The notes under the pieces are model-generated. The model was given only the letters and a program-made list of their open reading frames with translations, made no database searches and was not told the DNA's origin. A stretch of DNA of 64,000 bases from Batillaria attramentaria (lineage: Eukaryota; Mollusca; Gastropoda; Batillariidae): assembly GCA_018292915.2 (NCBI GenBank), contig JACVVK020000465.1:62001-126000 (forward strand), in the 5' to 3' direction. The position numbers and the translations under genes are program-made. Positions 63,898 to 64,000 of the stretch are shown piece after piece; the stretch's first letter is position 1; each line of letters starts with the position of its first letter.

Positions 63898-64000
63898 CGA
63901 CTTTCATTCGGGAAATTATTCGAGTGGCTTCCCCTGGAGTAAGCGCATCAACTCCAACCTATTTCGAATTTTGCTGGGGGAAGGAATTCCGACAGCCGGA
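63037..64000 (-). other. RFX6 intron upstream of the first visible exon
   Basis: No further RFX6 exon is recognisable up to the window edge. GT and GA microsatellites take up part of it. The DNA-binding exons should lie further right. Confidence 0.6.
63850..63894. repeat. (GA)n microsatellite
   Basis: Pure GA tract of about 22 units near the right edge, in intronic or upstream RFX6 DNA. Confidence 0.95.

Overview
This is eukaryotic, intron-rich animal DNA. It carries five conserved metazoan protein genes whose exons can be followed splice site by splice site. Long introns, many CA/GT/GA microsatellites, long homopolymers (a 42-base G run at 432-473), tRNA-derived SINEs and small DNA transposons suggest an invertebrate, most likely a lophotrochozoan such as a gastropod mollusc. 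The phylum is an inference; that it is a metazoan is firm.

Layout from left to right. The 3' end of a MADD/Rab3-GEF gene runs on the + strand (168-14398), followed by a long 3' UTR ending near a poly(A) signal at 19057. A complete NAT10 (RNA cytidine acetyltransferase) gene lies convergently on the - strand, with 26 coding exons from 32460 to 19367 and 1019 codons. A 4 kb interval follows with a SINE split by a probable solo LTR and a pogo/Tigger-type DNA transposon. Next are a complete two-exon POLR2L/RPB10 gene on the - strand (36566-36135) and, divergent from it, a complete nine-exon FKBP4/5-type immunophilin gene on the + strand (37656-42169). The right part holds the 3' two-thirds of an RFX6 gene on the - strand (63036-48698); its DNA-binding exons lie beyond the right edge.

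The genes are housekeeping or regulatory loci with no operon-like relation: vesicle traffic (MADD), rRNA/tRNA acetylation (NAT10), RNA polymerase subunit (POLR2L), Hsp90 co-chaperone (FKBP) and endocrine-cell transcription factor (RFX6).

The most unusual signal is that tandem duplications repeatedly straddle exon-intron junctions. In four of the five genes an array contains copies of the exon edge plus its splice site: MADD acceptor (about 3 copies), NAT10 exon 3 donor (3 x 39 bp), FKBP exon 7 donor (4 x 80 bp), and RFX6, where about 3.5 kb of minisatellite (roughly 60-70 units) is built from the end of one exon and its 5' splice site. In the three donor arrays, use of a decoy donor would reach a stop codon. 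A second theme is apparent +1 frameshifts in otherwise conserved exons of MADD and RFX6, which may be assembly indels or real lesions.
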